Part shown: piece after piece, positions 12,248 through 28,106 of the stretch
Layout of the letters: every line of letters begins with the position of its first letter
Numbering within the stretch: the stretch's first letter is position 1
From: Drosophila pseudoobscura
Taxonomy: Eukaryota > Arthropoda > Insecta > Diptera > Drosophilidae
DNA: 64,000 bases
Assembly: GCF_009870125.1 (NCBI RefSeq)
Contig: NC_046683.1
Span: forward strand, 2,852,001-2,916,000
Reading direction: 5' to 3'
Notes under the pieces: generated by a model
What the model was told of the DNA's origin: nothing
Seen by the model: only the letters and a program-made list of their open reading frames with translations
Databases searched by the model: none
Program-made: the position numbers and the translations under genes

Positions 12248-12253
12248 TATAAA
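12248..12253 (+). promoter_or_regulatory. Candidate TATA box of the Kelch gene
   Basis: TATAAA within TGTATATAAACAG, about 475 bases upstream of the start codon, would give a 5' UTR of roughly 440 bases. The intervening sequence is rich in CAG/AAC runs, as fly 5' UTRs often are. Confidence 0.35.
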
Positions 12254-12723
12254 CAGATACAAGTACGTTTGTTGATAAGCATTTCACAGACGCAGTTGCA
12301 GATCGAGCACGCAGTTTTGGCCAGTACGTACCCTCCTGACTAATTGCAATTGTCAATGAAAGAGAGGCGGCAGACACCAAGCAGAGACGCAGTCAGCACA
12401 GCACATAAGCGATGTGGGTGAGGGAAAGGGAGAGGAAGAGAGCGGCAGCAGCACCAGCACAAGCACAGGAAAATTGAGACAAGAGTTCTTTGTTGCAACG
12501 CAACGCGACGCAAATTATAGTTGGAGCAACAAGCCGACCGACCACGCTCCATAACAACAACAAGCGACGCGACAGTAGGTTCAAGACAGAGCTCCAATGC
12601 AGACGTTCCGCAGCAGCAGCAACGGTAACGGTAACTGCAACTGCAACTGCATTTGACGCAGGGGCAGACCTCTGGAACACTATCGAAGAAGGAAAGGAAA
12701 ACCAAATTCAGGCATCCAGCATC

Positions 12724-15700
12724 ATGTCAGCAGTTAATCAAAAGGAGAGTCCCAGCCGGGACTCCACTGCCTCCACATCGGGACACATATCTATGCTGGT
12801 GGACAGCACACTGGAGTCTCTCTCCCGAGACTACAGCCTGGGCAGTTTGAACTCCGCTGGCAGCCAGGACGAGTTCTTCCGCTGTCGGGATCACGCCGAC
12901 AACGTCCTTAAGCGGATGCAGCTGTACGTGGAAAGCCAGCAGCTGTGCGATGTAACCCTAATCGCTGGGATCGATGGGAAGCGGTGAGTCGAAAACGAAA
13001 GACAAAGGAATTCAAATTGGAAAGTTGGGCCCCTTCCAATTGCCTTGCCTTTGCCTTTGCCTCTCCACAGCCACAGCCACAACCACAGCCACATCCCCGT
13101 TGTGCGATTCATTAGCGATTCTCCAGCGTATGCTTCTTTCTCTATCTCGCTCTCTCACTTGCTGCCATTCCCCAGGCGCTTCCTCTCCCGCAACTGACCT
13201 TCACTTTGGCTCAGTTCACTTGGGTTCTTTGTCTGTTTTCTGCGCTGTCTGTCGCTGTCCCCAACGCGATTCCAACAGTAAACACTCATACACACACATC
13301 GAACGCGTCGCACTAATTGCGTCTGCTGCACGAGAGCTGAGGAGGAGCTGGAGGAGCTGGGTCCCAGCTGCAGCAGAGGCTAGTCAACTGAGCGGCTGAG
13401 AGTTGAGCAAACGGGCCGACAAGTGATCGAGCGAGGGACAGAGACAGACAGACAGAGAGAGGGAGAGAGAGAGACGCGAATGCAGTTCCGCAGTCTGTTT
13501 CGTTTCGTATTCATGTTCGTCGGAGAGGGGAACAATGGTAATGCGGCGAAGATAGTGATATGGAAAGATACATATGTGTAGATTTCCCGATTTCCAATCA
13601 AGATTTATGGTGCGATCTATGCAGAAAAAGGCAGATCTATGCACACACGAGTACATTTTCAGCTCTGTTTGATGCTTCCTTTGATGCTTTGTGCATTCAA
13701 CCGGTTTTTTTTAATGGAAACCCTCCTCCCCGGCACCGTGGTACTCGGATGCAGACAGTGCATACACACAATGTATGATATTCTTATACTCATATTGAAC
13801 TTTTATGTTTGGGAATGATCCGAGTCCTAATCCGAATCCGAATGATGATTTGGAGACAGAGCTCAAATATATTAGATATAGATAGCTTTCTTCGAAACCG
13901 ATTCCCGTACTTCCCCCATTATATATCAATAAATAGCACGAGGGACGGATACTTTAACAATTAAACACTTTATTATTTTTGGCTTTTGGTTCGTTGTTCA
14001 GAGTGCCCGCCCATCGACTGGTGCTATCGGCTTCCAGTGCCTACTTCTCGGCGATGTTCACGGGCTCACTTCGCGAGACCCAGGAGCAGGAGGTGACGCT
14101 CGGCGAGGTGCCAGGCGACGCCCTGCATCTTCTGGTGCAATACTGCTACACGGGATTCATCGAACTGCGCGAAGACACCGTAGAGACGCTCCTGGCGACG
14201 GCCTGCCTGCTGCAGCTCACCGCGGTAGTGACTGCGTGCTGCAACTTTCTGGCCAGGCAGCTGCACCCGTCCAACTGTCTGGGATTCGCTTTCTTCGCCG
14301 AGCAGCAGAGCTGTACGACGTTGCTGCGCCTGGCCCAGTCCTACACGTGCCAGTACTTCATGCAGGTGTGCCAGAACCAGGAGTTCTTCCAACTGAACGC
14401 CGACCAGCTGGGCAAGCTGCTCTGCAGCGATGATCTCAATGTGCCCTCCGAGCAGGACGTCTTTCACAGCCTTATGTCCTGGGTGCGGCACGACTCCCCC
14501 AGCCGGGAGCAGCACATTCCCGAGCTGCTGGCCCTCGTCCGGCTGCCGCTACTGCAGCCGTCCTTTATCATGGACCACGTGGAGAACGTTTGCAATGCCA
14601 ACGAGTGCCAGCAGCTGGTCATGGAAGCCTTCAAGTGGCACCTAATGCCCGAGCGTCGCTCCCGCATCGCCACCGAGCGCACTACTCCCCGAAAGTCAAC
14701 CGTTGGCCGACTCCTAGCTGTCGGCGGCATGGATGCCCACAAGGGAGCGATCAGTATCGAGAGCTACTGCCCTCGCCTGGACAAGTGGACACCATTTAAG
14801 CACATGACTGGACGTCGTCTACAGTTCGGGGCCGCTGTCATGGAGGACAAGCTTATCTTGGTAGGCGGACGTGATGGCCTGAAGACACTCAACACTGTGG
14901 AGAGTCTCGACCTGAATACTATGTCCTGGGTCCCGTTGAATCCCATGGCCACTCCACGCCACGGTCTCGGTGTGGCTGTACTCGAGGGTCCGCTCTATGC
15001 TGTCGGCGGTCATGATGGCTGGAGCTACCTAAACACCGTTGAGCGGTAAGTCAGGGCTCCCAATCATTGGAAATCCCCGTTTATTTTCCCCTTTTTTTCC
15101 CTGGTCTAGGTGGGATCCCATAGCTCGTACCTGGAGCTATGTATCGCCCATGTCCTCGATGCGTTCCACCGCCGGTGTGGCGGTGCTAAGTGGCCGCCTT
15201 TATGCGGTGGGCGGGCGTGATGGTTCCGTCTGCCATCGCTCCATAGAATGCTACGATCCGCACACGAACAAATGGAGCCTGCTGGCGCCCATGAATCGGC
15301 GTCGTGGTGGTGTGGGTGTAAGTCGTCTCGGAAGGGCACGGACTACGGAATCCATATGCACATATTTTGATCTGATTTGTACGTATTTCTTTCAGGTGAC
15401 GGTGGCAAATGGTTTCCTTTATGCATTGGGCGGGCACGATTGCCCCGCAAGCAACCCCATGGTCTGTCGCACTGAAACCGTGGAACGCTATGATCCAGCT
15501 ACCGATACCTGGACACTGGTAAGTCTTTCCCACATAAAAGTGCTCTCCGCATACAAGTATACGAGTATATCTCCCGTTCTTAGATTTGCTCGCTGGCTTT
15601 GGGAAGGGACGCAATTGGCTGTGCTCTGCTTGGTGATCGACTGATTGTCGTTGGCGGCTACGATGGCAATACTGCGCTGAAGAGCGTTGAGGAATACGAC

Positions 15701-15826
15701 CCGGTTCGCAATGGTTGGAACGAGCTGGCCCCCATGTCGTTTGCCCGGGCCGGTGCCTGTGTCGTGGCCATACCCAATGTCATACCGCCGGCGGCCCAGC
15801 AGCCGCCCCCCAGTGCTACAGTTTAG
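12724..15826 (+). CDS. BTB-BACK-Kelch protein, KLHL1/4/5 type (Cul3 substrate adaptor)
   Basis: Five exons, 12724-12983, 14002-15045, 15110-15317, 15396-15518 and 15584-15826, give 625 residues. After a serine-rich N-terminus, the BTB domain starts near residue 70 ([12 protein letters not shown]) and continues in exon 2 with [15 protein letters not shown]. The BACK domain follows ([10 protein letters not shown], then [13 protein letters not shown]). Six kelch blades then follow with the usual GG doublets ([52 protein letters not shown] and VVGGYDGN). The PRKSTVG linker and GRRLQFG and RGGVGV motifs are typical of the KLHL1/4/5 subfamily. Such proteins bring substrates to Cullin-3 ubiquitin ligases and some bind actin; the substrate here is unknown. 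The first intron is about 1 kb and splits the BTB domain. The D. melanogaster counterpart is probably CG17754, from memory. No upstream in-frame ATG exists. Confidence 0.93.
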
Positions 15827-17441
15827 TTTAACCCAATTCCAATTCCACATTTGTTTCTACTGTAGTTGTTGTTCACGTTCTCGTTATCGTTGTCGTTCTG
15901 AGCTGCTCGTGGCTGTTGCGCTGCCGTTGTTGTGAATGCTATCCTGATCATATCCTTGCAGTATAGAAAGCCCACTAGCTGTGGCCTAGTGTGTCCTTTT
16001 GTCTGCTTCCATTGAAACTGCCATATGGTGCCATGTTCCATAAAAACAACGACTGTATCGTAGAGAGCTGCAAGGGTACGTGAAGCTTTAGCTCCCGAAG
16101 ATAGCTTTTGCTTCTGGGAAGCAAATGAATACTTTTGTAACCATGCAAGAACTGCAGCCCGAACGGACCCGACCCGGCTCTGCTTACGCTCGCGTTGCCT
16201 CTCGCCCTCTGTGTTCCGGCATTGATAACCTGGCACCCTCTGGCATGGCATTTTCGCGTCTCCACCCCCCGCTCCCAGTTCCTACTTCTCGCATCCAAGC
16301 CATCCACGGGCCTTCCTACCCACGGGCTACTTTCCTCGCGGTTAAGCATACCAACGAAATCCAACAAAAATCTCATAAATTATAAGATATGCATGCGGCG
16401 AGGCTTCATGAACGCAAACGCTAACGCAAACGCATTCCTAGTTGTATTTAATCCACGCCATTTAAATATTCTTTCTACCTATCGTAGTTACATTCGCATC
16501 TCATTTATTTTGTCGAATGCTTCACGGTAGTCGCTCCCCTACCCCTGCTCGCTCTCACTCAATTCGAGGTGACAGACACAGACACATCCATCCCATCCCA
16601 TCCCATCCCACACTCCCACGTACACACGCACACCGTCTACTCGACTCCATTCCACCCAGCATACCATCCATTCCATTCCATACTGCTCCAGTGATTCAGT
16701 GTATTAATGCTAAAGAAGACTGTCCCAAGCCAAAATTCCGAACATTCCAAATCCGAATCCAATTAACGGCTCATTCGCATGTGAAGTGTACGCTTTTGTG
16801 TTTATACAAATGAAGAAAAATAGTAAGAAAAGACAAAAATTAGTTCTAGTTAGTAAGTACCATATGTATGTATGTATGTAATGGCATTTTGTAACTAGTT
16901 TTGAATGATTTTAGTTACATACTGCATCTTCATTGGCATCGATTAGCAATGTACTACCTACATATATGTGTCTATAAGCAAGCATTTATTTCTAATTTTT
17001 TATTATGTTTTTATTTCTTTCTTTTCCCATTACCGAACGTTTTCCTCGTTTCTCGACTGCATTAAACGTGCGTGTATTTTGTAGAAAAAGAAGAAGTGGA
17101 AGCCAGTGAGATTGGATCCAATCTGCTATAGGCGTCCTAGATCCGTCGAGTTTGTCGACTACTGTAATATGTAAAGCAAAGAAAGCTGAAACTGAAAAAC
17201 TATAAACATTTAAGCAAAGCAATGCTACGAAAACAGAAAAAAGCAAGGAAGATAAATTCAAATATTACGTATTATTTTATATTTACACATATATATTTTT
17301 ACACAAAGCATACACTATGCATAAATGTATAAACTGAATATGTATTTTTTGTAATAAATCGTAAATCTTATTTATTTGATTAGCTGCCTGTTTAAAACCG
17401 AATCGAGAGAGCCGAATCGAACTCAACCGCTTATTACAAGC
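15827..17441. other. 3' UTR and intergenic region before ric8a
   Basis: No further coding region is seen. CATCC/CATTC pentamer runs lie near 16588-16610, short GTAT runs near 16866, and an AATAAA near 17353. A long 3' UTR for the Kelch gene would account for much of this. Confidence 0.5.
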
Positions 17442-17502
17442 TATCGATAGCCCGCACTTTATATCGATATTCCGTTGCGCACCACTTCTGACCATATCGA
17501 TA
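17442..17502. promoter_or_regulatory. Triple DRE cluster, ric8a promoter
   Basis: Three perfect TATCGATA sites at 17442-17449, 17462-17469 and 17495-17502 lie 150-210 bases upstream of the ric8a ATG. Clustered DREs mark DREF-driven housekeeping promoters in flies. A CT microsatellite follows near 17560. Confidence 0.75.
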
Positions 17503-17649
17503 AGTTGGGCTGGCAACTCTGCGCTCTCTCCCGGCCATATTCCTCTCTGTTTTCCATACTCTCTCTCTCTCTCTCATTTGTCATAGAATTGAAATTTGCT
17601 TAAAATCCAATTAGCGTTAATTAAAAACGCACAAAGCGGAGTCGGTAGC

Positions 17650-19429
17650 ATGGACGCGGAGCACCTGAAACGACTAGAAGGCAGGGAAGCTGAGCACATC
17701 CCAGACATACTAAATGAATTCAACAAAAAGGTAGGATACTTACAATATGGTGGCCCGTGCTCATCTCATCCGTTCGATCCATGGTCCAATGCAACAAACT
17801 ACTTTGCAGCACGCGGATCTTCTGGTCTTTGACAGCTTCCACTCGGACAACCAATGGCACGAGCTTTGGCTGGCCATCTTCGGGATCTTGGACGACGCGC
17901 AGCTAGGACACCTGCACACCCAGTGCCTCAATACGGTAAGGATATTGACCCGCGACGAGTTCAGTCTGCAAACCAACTACATCGAGCATGAGGTCAGCCA
18001 GCTGCTTAAGCTGGCCCGCGTCGAGGCCAGCTCCCTCAAGCTGCCAGCCACCCCCGACGAGCTCAAGCAGCAGGAGGAAGGTCAGCTGCAGCTACAGGAG
18101 CAGCCCAGCTTGGCCCAGTCGGACATTATAGCCGAAGCCCTAAAATGCTTGTGCAATTTGGTCTACCAGAGCGCGGACTGCCGTCGGCAGTGCCTGCGCC
18201 AACACTGCCTGGACGCCATCCTAAAGCGGGTGGCTTCCTCGATGCGTCATCCCTGTGCTCTCGAGTACTACGACATGAAGCTACTGTTTCTGCTCACAGC
18301 TCTGGAGCCAGCGGCTCGCACCCGTCTCCAAATCGATCTCAACGGCCTCACCTACATGACCAAGTGGCTGGATGACAAGCTGGCCGAGCCCAGCTGCAGC
18401 GAGGAGCAGCTCAACATCATCTGCGAGCTGCTTAAAGTGATGTTCAATGTGACCAGTGCACCGGATAAGAGTCCCAACGAGTACGAGATCCAGAGCTTGC
18501 ATCTGACCGGAGTGCTCAGGGAGCTTCTGCTCCGTTTCGGAAAGATGGCCACCGACAAGGAGCGCTCGGTGGTCACGCATGCTATCAATCTGCTTACCAA
18601 CATCTCCAGCAGCTGCCTCATCGAACTTACCCTCAAGTGCAGCAATGCCGAGGAGCAGCCCAAGAAGGCGGTGGAGGGTGTGGCAAAGGCAAAGCCGGCC
18701 AAATGTTGTGCTCTTTGCTTCGAGAAACGCAATGTGCGCTGTTTGACCGTACTCCTTAACTATCTGCGGCAGGCCTTGGCCCAGCAAGAGGCCGAGGCCA
18801 GCTCCCATGAGCTGCTCTCTCCGGTGCTAACCGTTCTGGTGAAGTGCTCCCGCAGCGATTGCGTTATGCGTCACTATCTGAGGCAGGAGATCTTACCGCC
18901 ACTGCGTGATGTTAGCCAGCGTCCGGAGATTGGCCAGGAGCTGCGCAATCACCTTTGTCGCTTCCTTACGCTGCCCGCAATGATCTTGCGCGACCTCGCC
19001 GCTGAGCTGCTCTTTGTCCTCTGCAAAGAGGACGTAGGCCGGATGATCAAGTACACGGGATATGGCAATGCGGCCGGCCTGTTTGCCAAACGTGGCATAC
19101 TCGACTGCCGCCGCGTGGAGGGCGCCGACTATTCATCGGACAGCGAGGACAGCGACACCGAGGAGTACAAGAAGCACCAGCAGGGTATTAATCCTGTTCT
19201 CGGCTGCGTGGAACCCAAATCCAAGCATAACCCGCTGGACGACATGACCGAGGAGCAGAAGGAGAGTGAGGCGCTTCAGCTGGTCAATCTCATCGAGCAG
19301 CTCCGCCAGGGGGGTATAGTCAAGCCCGCACTCATCGACAAGGATGGTAAGCCGCAGCCGCTGGAGCACATTCTGCAGCTCCAGGAGGAACTGCCGCAGC
19401 AGCAGCTTGAGCAGAAGCGCAAAACCTAA
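17650..19429 (+). CDS. ric8a: Ric8a (synembryn), G-alpha chaperone and exchange factor
   Basis: Two exons, 17650-17730 and 17810-19429, give 566 residues, close to the family length. The fold is all-helical armadillo/HEAT. Recognisable stretches are DNQWHELWLAIFGILDDAQ, LKCLCNLVYQS, LLTALEPAARTRLQ, LLKVMFNVTSAPD and the C-terminal KYTGYGNAAGLFAKRG followed by a patch of acidic and serine residues (YSSDSEDSDTEEYK). This patch fits the casein-kinase-2 sites that stimulate vertebrate Ric-8A. The protein folds nascent G-alpha subunits and acts as a receptor-independent nucleotide exchange factor in the cytosol. In flies it is needed for asymmetric division and gastrulation. The small first exon ends NEFNKK in phase 0. 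It converges with Erk7 on the other strand. Confidence 0.95.
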
Positions 19430-20876
19430 GCAGTAGCATAGCCTGCATAATGATATCGATGATGTCATAGCCCAAATTGAAATCGATTTAACTGCACCTG
19501 CCTGCATTCGGTAGATAACTGCTAAGCTCGATTATATTATCGATACCTTTGCGTGGAATAGGTCCCAAGCAGAGACGTGGGGCTCATTTCACAGCACTTC
19601 CATCGTTCGCTTCGAATCGAAAACAAAATGCATAACAATCGTTGGGGTCTTCCAGCTTGGCGCCGGGGCGGGGGACGGGGTTGGGGCAGATGGGGCCTCG
19701 CAGGGTAGTGGCAGATCAACAAACAGAAACAAAAACAAATACCAAAACGGCAATCTTTTATATATACACAACTGATCCACAAATCGATCAATAGACAAAT
19801 TTGACTAATCTTTGTAATAGTTAAGTGCATGTATTTATAAAAACTCTAATTATACATTTACGATCTAAGTACATACAGTTCGTGTGAAATAGGCCGCGGA
19901 TTACGCGGATTCGATCCGATACGATCCGATCCGATCCTCCCAGCTGGCCGACCTCCTACGAAACTGCAGCCTGCATTTGGCTTTGAATTTACATTGAACA
20001 CATTCGAGTACAATTTCGAAGATCCAGAACTTATGTTTACTATGCTGCATCAGATCTATTTCGCACCAGCTCTTATACTATACATATACTATACATGTTT
20101 TGTGTACGTAACTATAACACTAGCTTAAACTGACTAAAATAATGACTAATGAAGTCTATCCATGATAGACGCGAGTGAGGTAAACTTGAAGGAGCAAATC
20201 CAGACTCGGTACCGATCTACTATATTGTTCTTTATTGTCGTTAAGGCTCTTCCGGATGTTGTCAAGTCATGTTTCTTGAACTTTTTCTTCTGCTATAAGT
20301 TCTTTGTTACCCTTTGAAATTAGCCGAAATGCTTCCTCAAGCACACTGGTCCCAGGGATAGCCACACAACCATACCATACATAACCATTTCGAATTTATC
20401 TAGTCTCCTGTCCTGTCTATTTCTCCCCGGACGCATATGCTTCAGATGATCAGATTTATTCAACCTAAACCTTTCACAATAATGTTCACAGCTTTGAAAT
20501 TTATATATTCGCGCAAGGCATTACGAAAAGATTCCAGAACGGAGACCATAATCGAAACTACGAGTATCTGGCAGTCACGTGTCGGAGACGTGCAGTCTCT
20601 TTGAACTATTAAAACCACATCCTATATAGAGCTTTATTGTGTTCAATTTGCAATAGCGATAGAAGACATCAATAAATAAATATGTGTATGTATACGGCCA
20701 GGGGCAGCGCCAGCGCCAGGGGCAGGGGCAGGCAAAGAAAGAAACTCTTGCAATCGGTGAAAGTCTCACACAAGCAACAAGAGAATTTTGTTAAATTACT
20801 GTCGTCGATCGAAAAATTTGCATTTATAAATAGAAAATATATATAACGAAAAACATAAAAATCGTAATGAAATCAT
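19430..20876. other. Convergent 3' region of ric8a and Erk7
   Basis: No gene seen. The region should hold both 3' UTRs. A GATCC run lies near 19910-19937, and a GGCAGC/GGGGCA run near 20700-20730. Confidence 0.6.
20633..20638 (-). terminator. Poly(A) signal for the long Erk7 form
   Basis: AATAAA on the minus strand lies about 240 bases after the distal Erk7 stop codon at 20877-20879. Confidence 0.4.
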
Positions 20877-25020
<4,144 letters not shown>

Positions 25021-27804
25021 CGGACTCACGCTCTGGACTCCGTCGTTTCCGCGTGTGCTCTCCCCGAGTGTTTTCTTCCAGCCGGATTGGATGTGTGTGT
25101 GTGTGTGTGTAGCTGTGTGTGGCTGCTGGAGAGCCCAGACCCCCTGAGGCGGTGGACTGGTGCTGTGGCAAGGTATCTGGTCAATACTCTAGTTCCCTTT
25201 AGCGCGAGTCTACTGTAGTGCTGTTGCCGTCAACTGCTGGTCTCAATTGTTGCTCTGACTGTGACTTTGAGTAGTTCCCAAGTGGTTTCTGGGCTCCAAC
25301 TCCATGGAATCTGTCCTAGACCAAAAGGAGGCTCGCGTGTTGTCCTGGATGTCTATGTCTCTCATATGCACACGGCATTCGATTCAAGTAGCACAAGTAC
25401 ATATGTAAATATATATATACATATGACTGTATGTATGGATGGAAACAAAACCAAAAATCACAAGAAAAGGTAGGCCAGCGCTACGGGCGCCGAAGCTTTA
25501 GACACCCTTGGAGATCGGTCCTATATGGAGTCTATACGGGGGCAATATATGGTACGTTTCGGATAAAGTAACATGGTTTGAGTTTGCATGGAACAACCAA
25601 AAGGAATATGCACCTTCTTCTGTTATTCCAACTTCTATTGACAGCCTATTTGGATGCACGACACTGATCCAATCTTGGCATACATAGAGCATGTACAAAA
25701 ATAAAGGATAGAATCAGAAAACGATAATGAACCGCATAAATAACTAAACAAATAAGGTGTCTGCCAATCGTTGCAAACATCTGCCCAAAATAATAGTCTC
25801 CTCTGAAGGGTATTGCACCAAGAAGAAAATAAAAAACGAAAAACGAATTAATCTTCGTGAAACAATTTGATTGAAACTGAATTATTGTTGGATCGATCAG
25901 GGAAAGCGACCGCCGGAATTGTCCTGGCAATGCCTCCAATCCAATGGGACGCTCAAGTGCCTTCGACAACTTCATGTGGCCCTCTTCCAATCTGCTCATA
26001 TATATTATATATATTCTTGAATCGGTACAAGATTCTCTACTTCTTTTTGCTTGTATGAATGTAAGAACCATCTATCGAAACCAAACCTATTCAAATGCAG
26101 ATCAAATTCCGTAGATCGTTTGCATAGCATATGTATATATCATCGTTTATAGGATCGATCGATCTGCAAGGGTATCATTGCCTCGAAACTATTCGCTTCG
26201 GGTGAGGCGAGGCGCACTGTTAGCCTCCCTTTCGTGTGGATGTTGCTCTACAAACGCCGCAAAAACAATCAAAAGAAATTCATGGGTTCATGATGGCAGG
26301 CCATCAACTGAAAGAAGCACAGCCACAGTCATCGCACAGTCACAGCCATAACGAGGAAAATGAATTTGTTTAGCAAATAAAGAGGCAGGTACTCAAATTC
26401 GCGTATGGGCATCCCACAATATACAACTCAAGTGGGGGGAGTAGATAAGGTAGGTAAGTAGGTAAGATAGAAATGTGCCTGGCATTTCCAAGAACCAAAT
26501 GCCAAGCGAATGATCTGTATAGATTCTTAAATGTGTGGAAAACACCAGAGACCAGCAGCAGAAACGTGACAAAGGGCAGATATGAGATGAGATCCTAAGT
26601 ACTTACCTGATGGGAAAACCTGCTCGATATAAGTGGTGCTGTTTGATGTCTGACTGCAACAATAACGAACAAAATGATAACAAACACAGAACACAGAACA
26701 CAGAACCCCTATCCGTTGAGGCGGTGGCGGCGTCTTCGAACTGGTGGGGATCCAATAGGCGGATCCAAGAGTCCAATCTTTACCCCGTTAGCTTTTTCTT
26801 TGGGGCAGCGCGCGGACAATTCAATTTGCACCTTTCAATCGTGGGCCAAACGCATCCTTACTTTCTCGGAGTTGTCGTGGAATATAAAATATATTTTTCC
26901 TTGATGATGGATGATTGATGATTGATGAATGACCGACGACCTGATACAGTCGACGCGGCCTGCAGGCTTCGGCTAGCACGTGGGTTCTCAAATTTACCAA
27001 AAAGAACTGAATTTACTATAGAAAGAAAATGAAATATTTTGTGTTTTTTTGTTGTAAAATCCCACTGTGTATAAAGTAGATGAATTCCGAATTGTATATG
27101 CTCTCGAACGTTATGTTTGCTCAGCGTCAAGCAAACGCCACGACTACTGTTTTTCGAAAATTTCAAATGCATATCATGCCTACTTATCGTATCGTATCGT
27201 ATCCACTCGCACGGCCTCCTACCTCCCGGCTTCAATAACATTCGGTCCCATTACTTTCCCCTTCCCCTTCCAATGGTTTCCATTGGTTGCCCGGACCCCG
27301 CCCCAGCCCCTCCGTTGACTACAATACTGCAGCTCGCTCCGGCAGGAGCTTGGCTGGCCATATCATTCACCCTCCAGCCGCCACGCACATATGCACCATG
27401 GGATGGCGTACGAACACGCTTCGGTTGGTTGGTGATTCAAAGGAATTTTCCATTTTTTACTACCCATACATATGTTCCGATTTAACAACAGATTTGGGAT
27501 CACATCTACTTAGCTAAATACACTTTTAGTTATGTTATCCTTTAGCCGGAGTTGAATTAATTTTAAAACGCTGAATAATAATTCATATAATTACAGCCCC
27601 AATACTAGGCCTTGTATGTTTGTATATATGTACATACCATCATGTTTCTATATGTAAATACATAACTATAAATTCATTTATATTCTAGTATGAAGTATGA
27701 GCAAGTGAATGATATTTTTAAGAGTGCCGACCTATGGTTGTTATGGGACACGTTGCTATCAATAAATGCATATTTGATGCTTAGTTTTCTATAACAAAAC
27801 AAAC
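25021..27804. other. Upstream region of Erk7 and intergenic
   Basis: Holds a (TG)n microsatellite at 25092-25110. A minus-strand donor-like CATCAG|GTAAGT near 26600 could end a non-coding 5' exon of Erk7. Otherwise AT-rich with many ATACATATGTA runs; no protein is recognised. Confidence 0.5.
25092..25110. repeat. (TG)n microsatellite
   Basis: Nine uninterrupted TG dinucleotides just upstream of the Erk7 start codon, so probably in its 5' UTR or promoter. Confidence 0.9.
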
Positions 27805-28106
27805 ATGGGCGGGCCCTTGTCCAGACGCATAGCAACCTGTGACTATGCTCGTGATCTGCTTCTTCCACGAAAGTCTCCAGAGAAACGACGGCGGCTTGCC
27901 GGTAAAAGTAAATGTCAATAGGTTGCCCAGAGGGACGCCGATACAGAACCTTGTTTATAAAACCTTGTTTAAAAAAGTATTAAATTTTAGCTAGAGTTTA
28001 CGTTTGCAGCGAAGGGAATGATGGCGTGCAGGCGCTGGAGTTGGAGTGTCGGCTGGAGCCGGACACAGTTTCGATCTTTAGCTTCTTTCATGCTGGTATA
28101 TGGTAG
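27805..28106 (+). other. Candidate small two-exon gene (about 70 residues)
   Basis: An ATG at 27805 has an excellent fly context (ACAAACATGG). The frame starts MGGPLSRRIATCDYARDL, is basic, and reaches a donor G|GTAAAAG at 27902. Splicing to the acceptor ATTTTAG at 27990 keeps the frame open to a TAG at 28104-28106, with residues such as ARVYVCSEGNDGVQALELE. The unspliced reading stops at 38 residues. The end overlaps the last 29 bases of Cfp1 on the other strand. The minus strand of the same stretch is also open for about 50 codons (YRRPSGQPIDIYFYR...), so the coding strand is uncertain. No family recognised. Confidence 0.3.

Noticed and set aside
12490-12723. Upstream in-frame extension of the Kelch protein
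   Set aside because: The frame is open but has no ATG; the CAG/ACG runs suit a 5' UTR.
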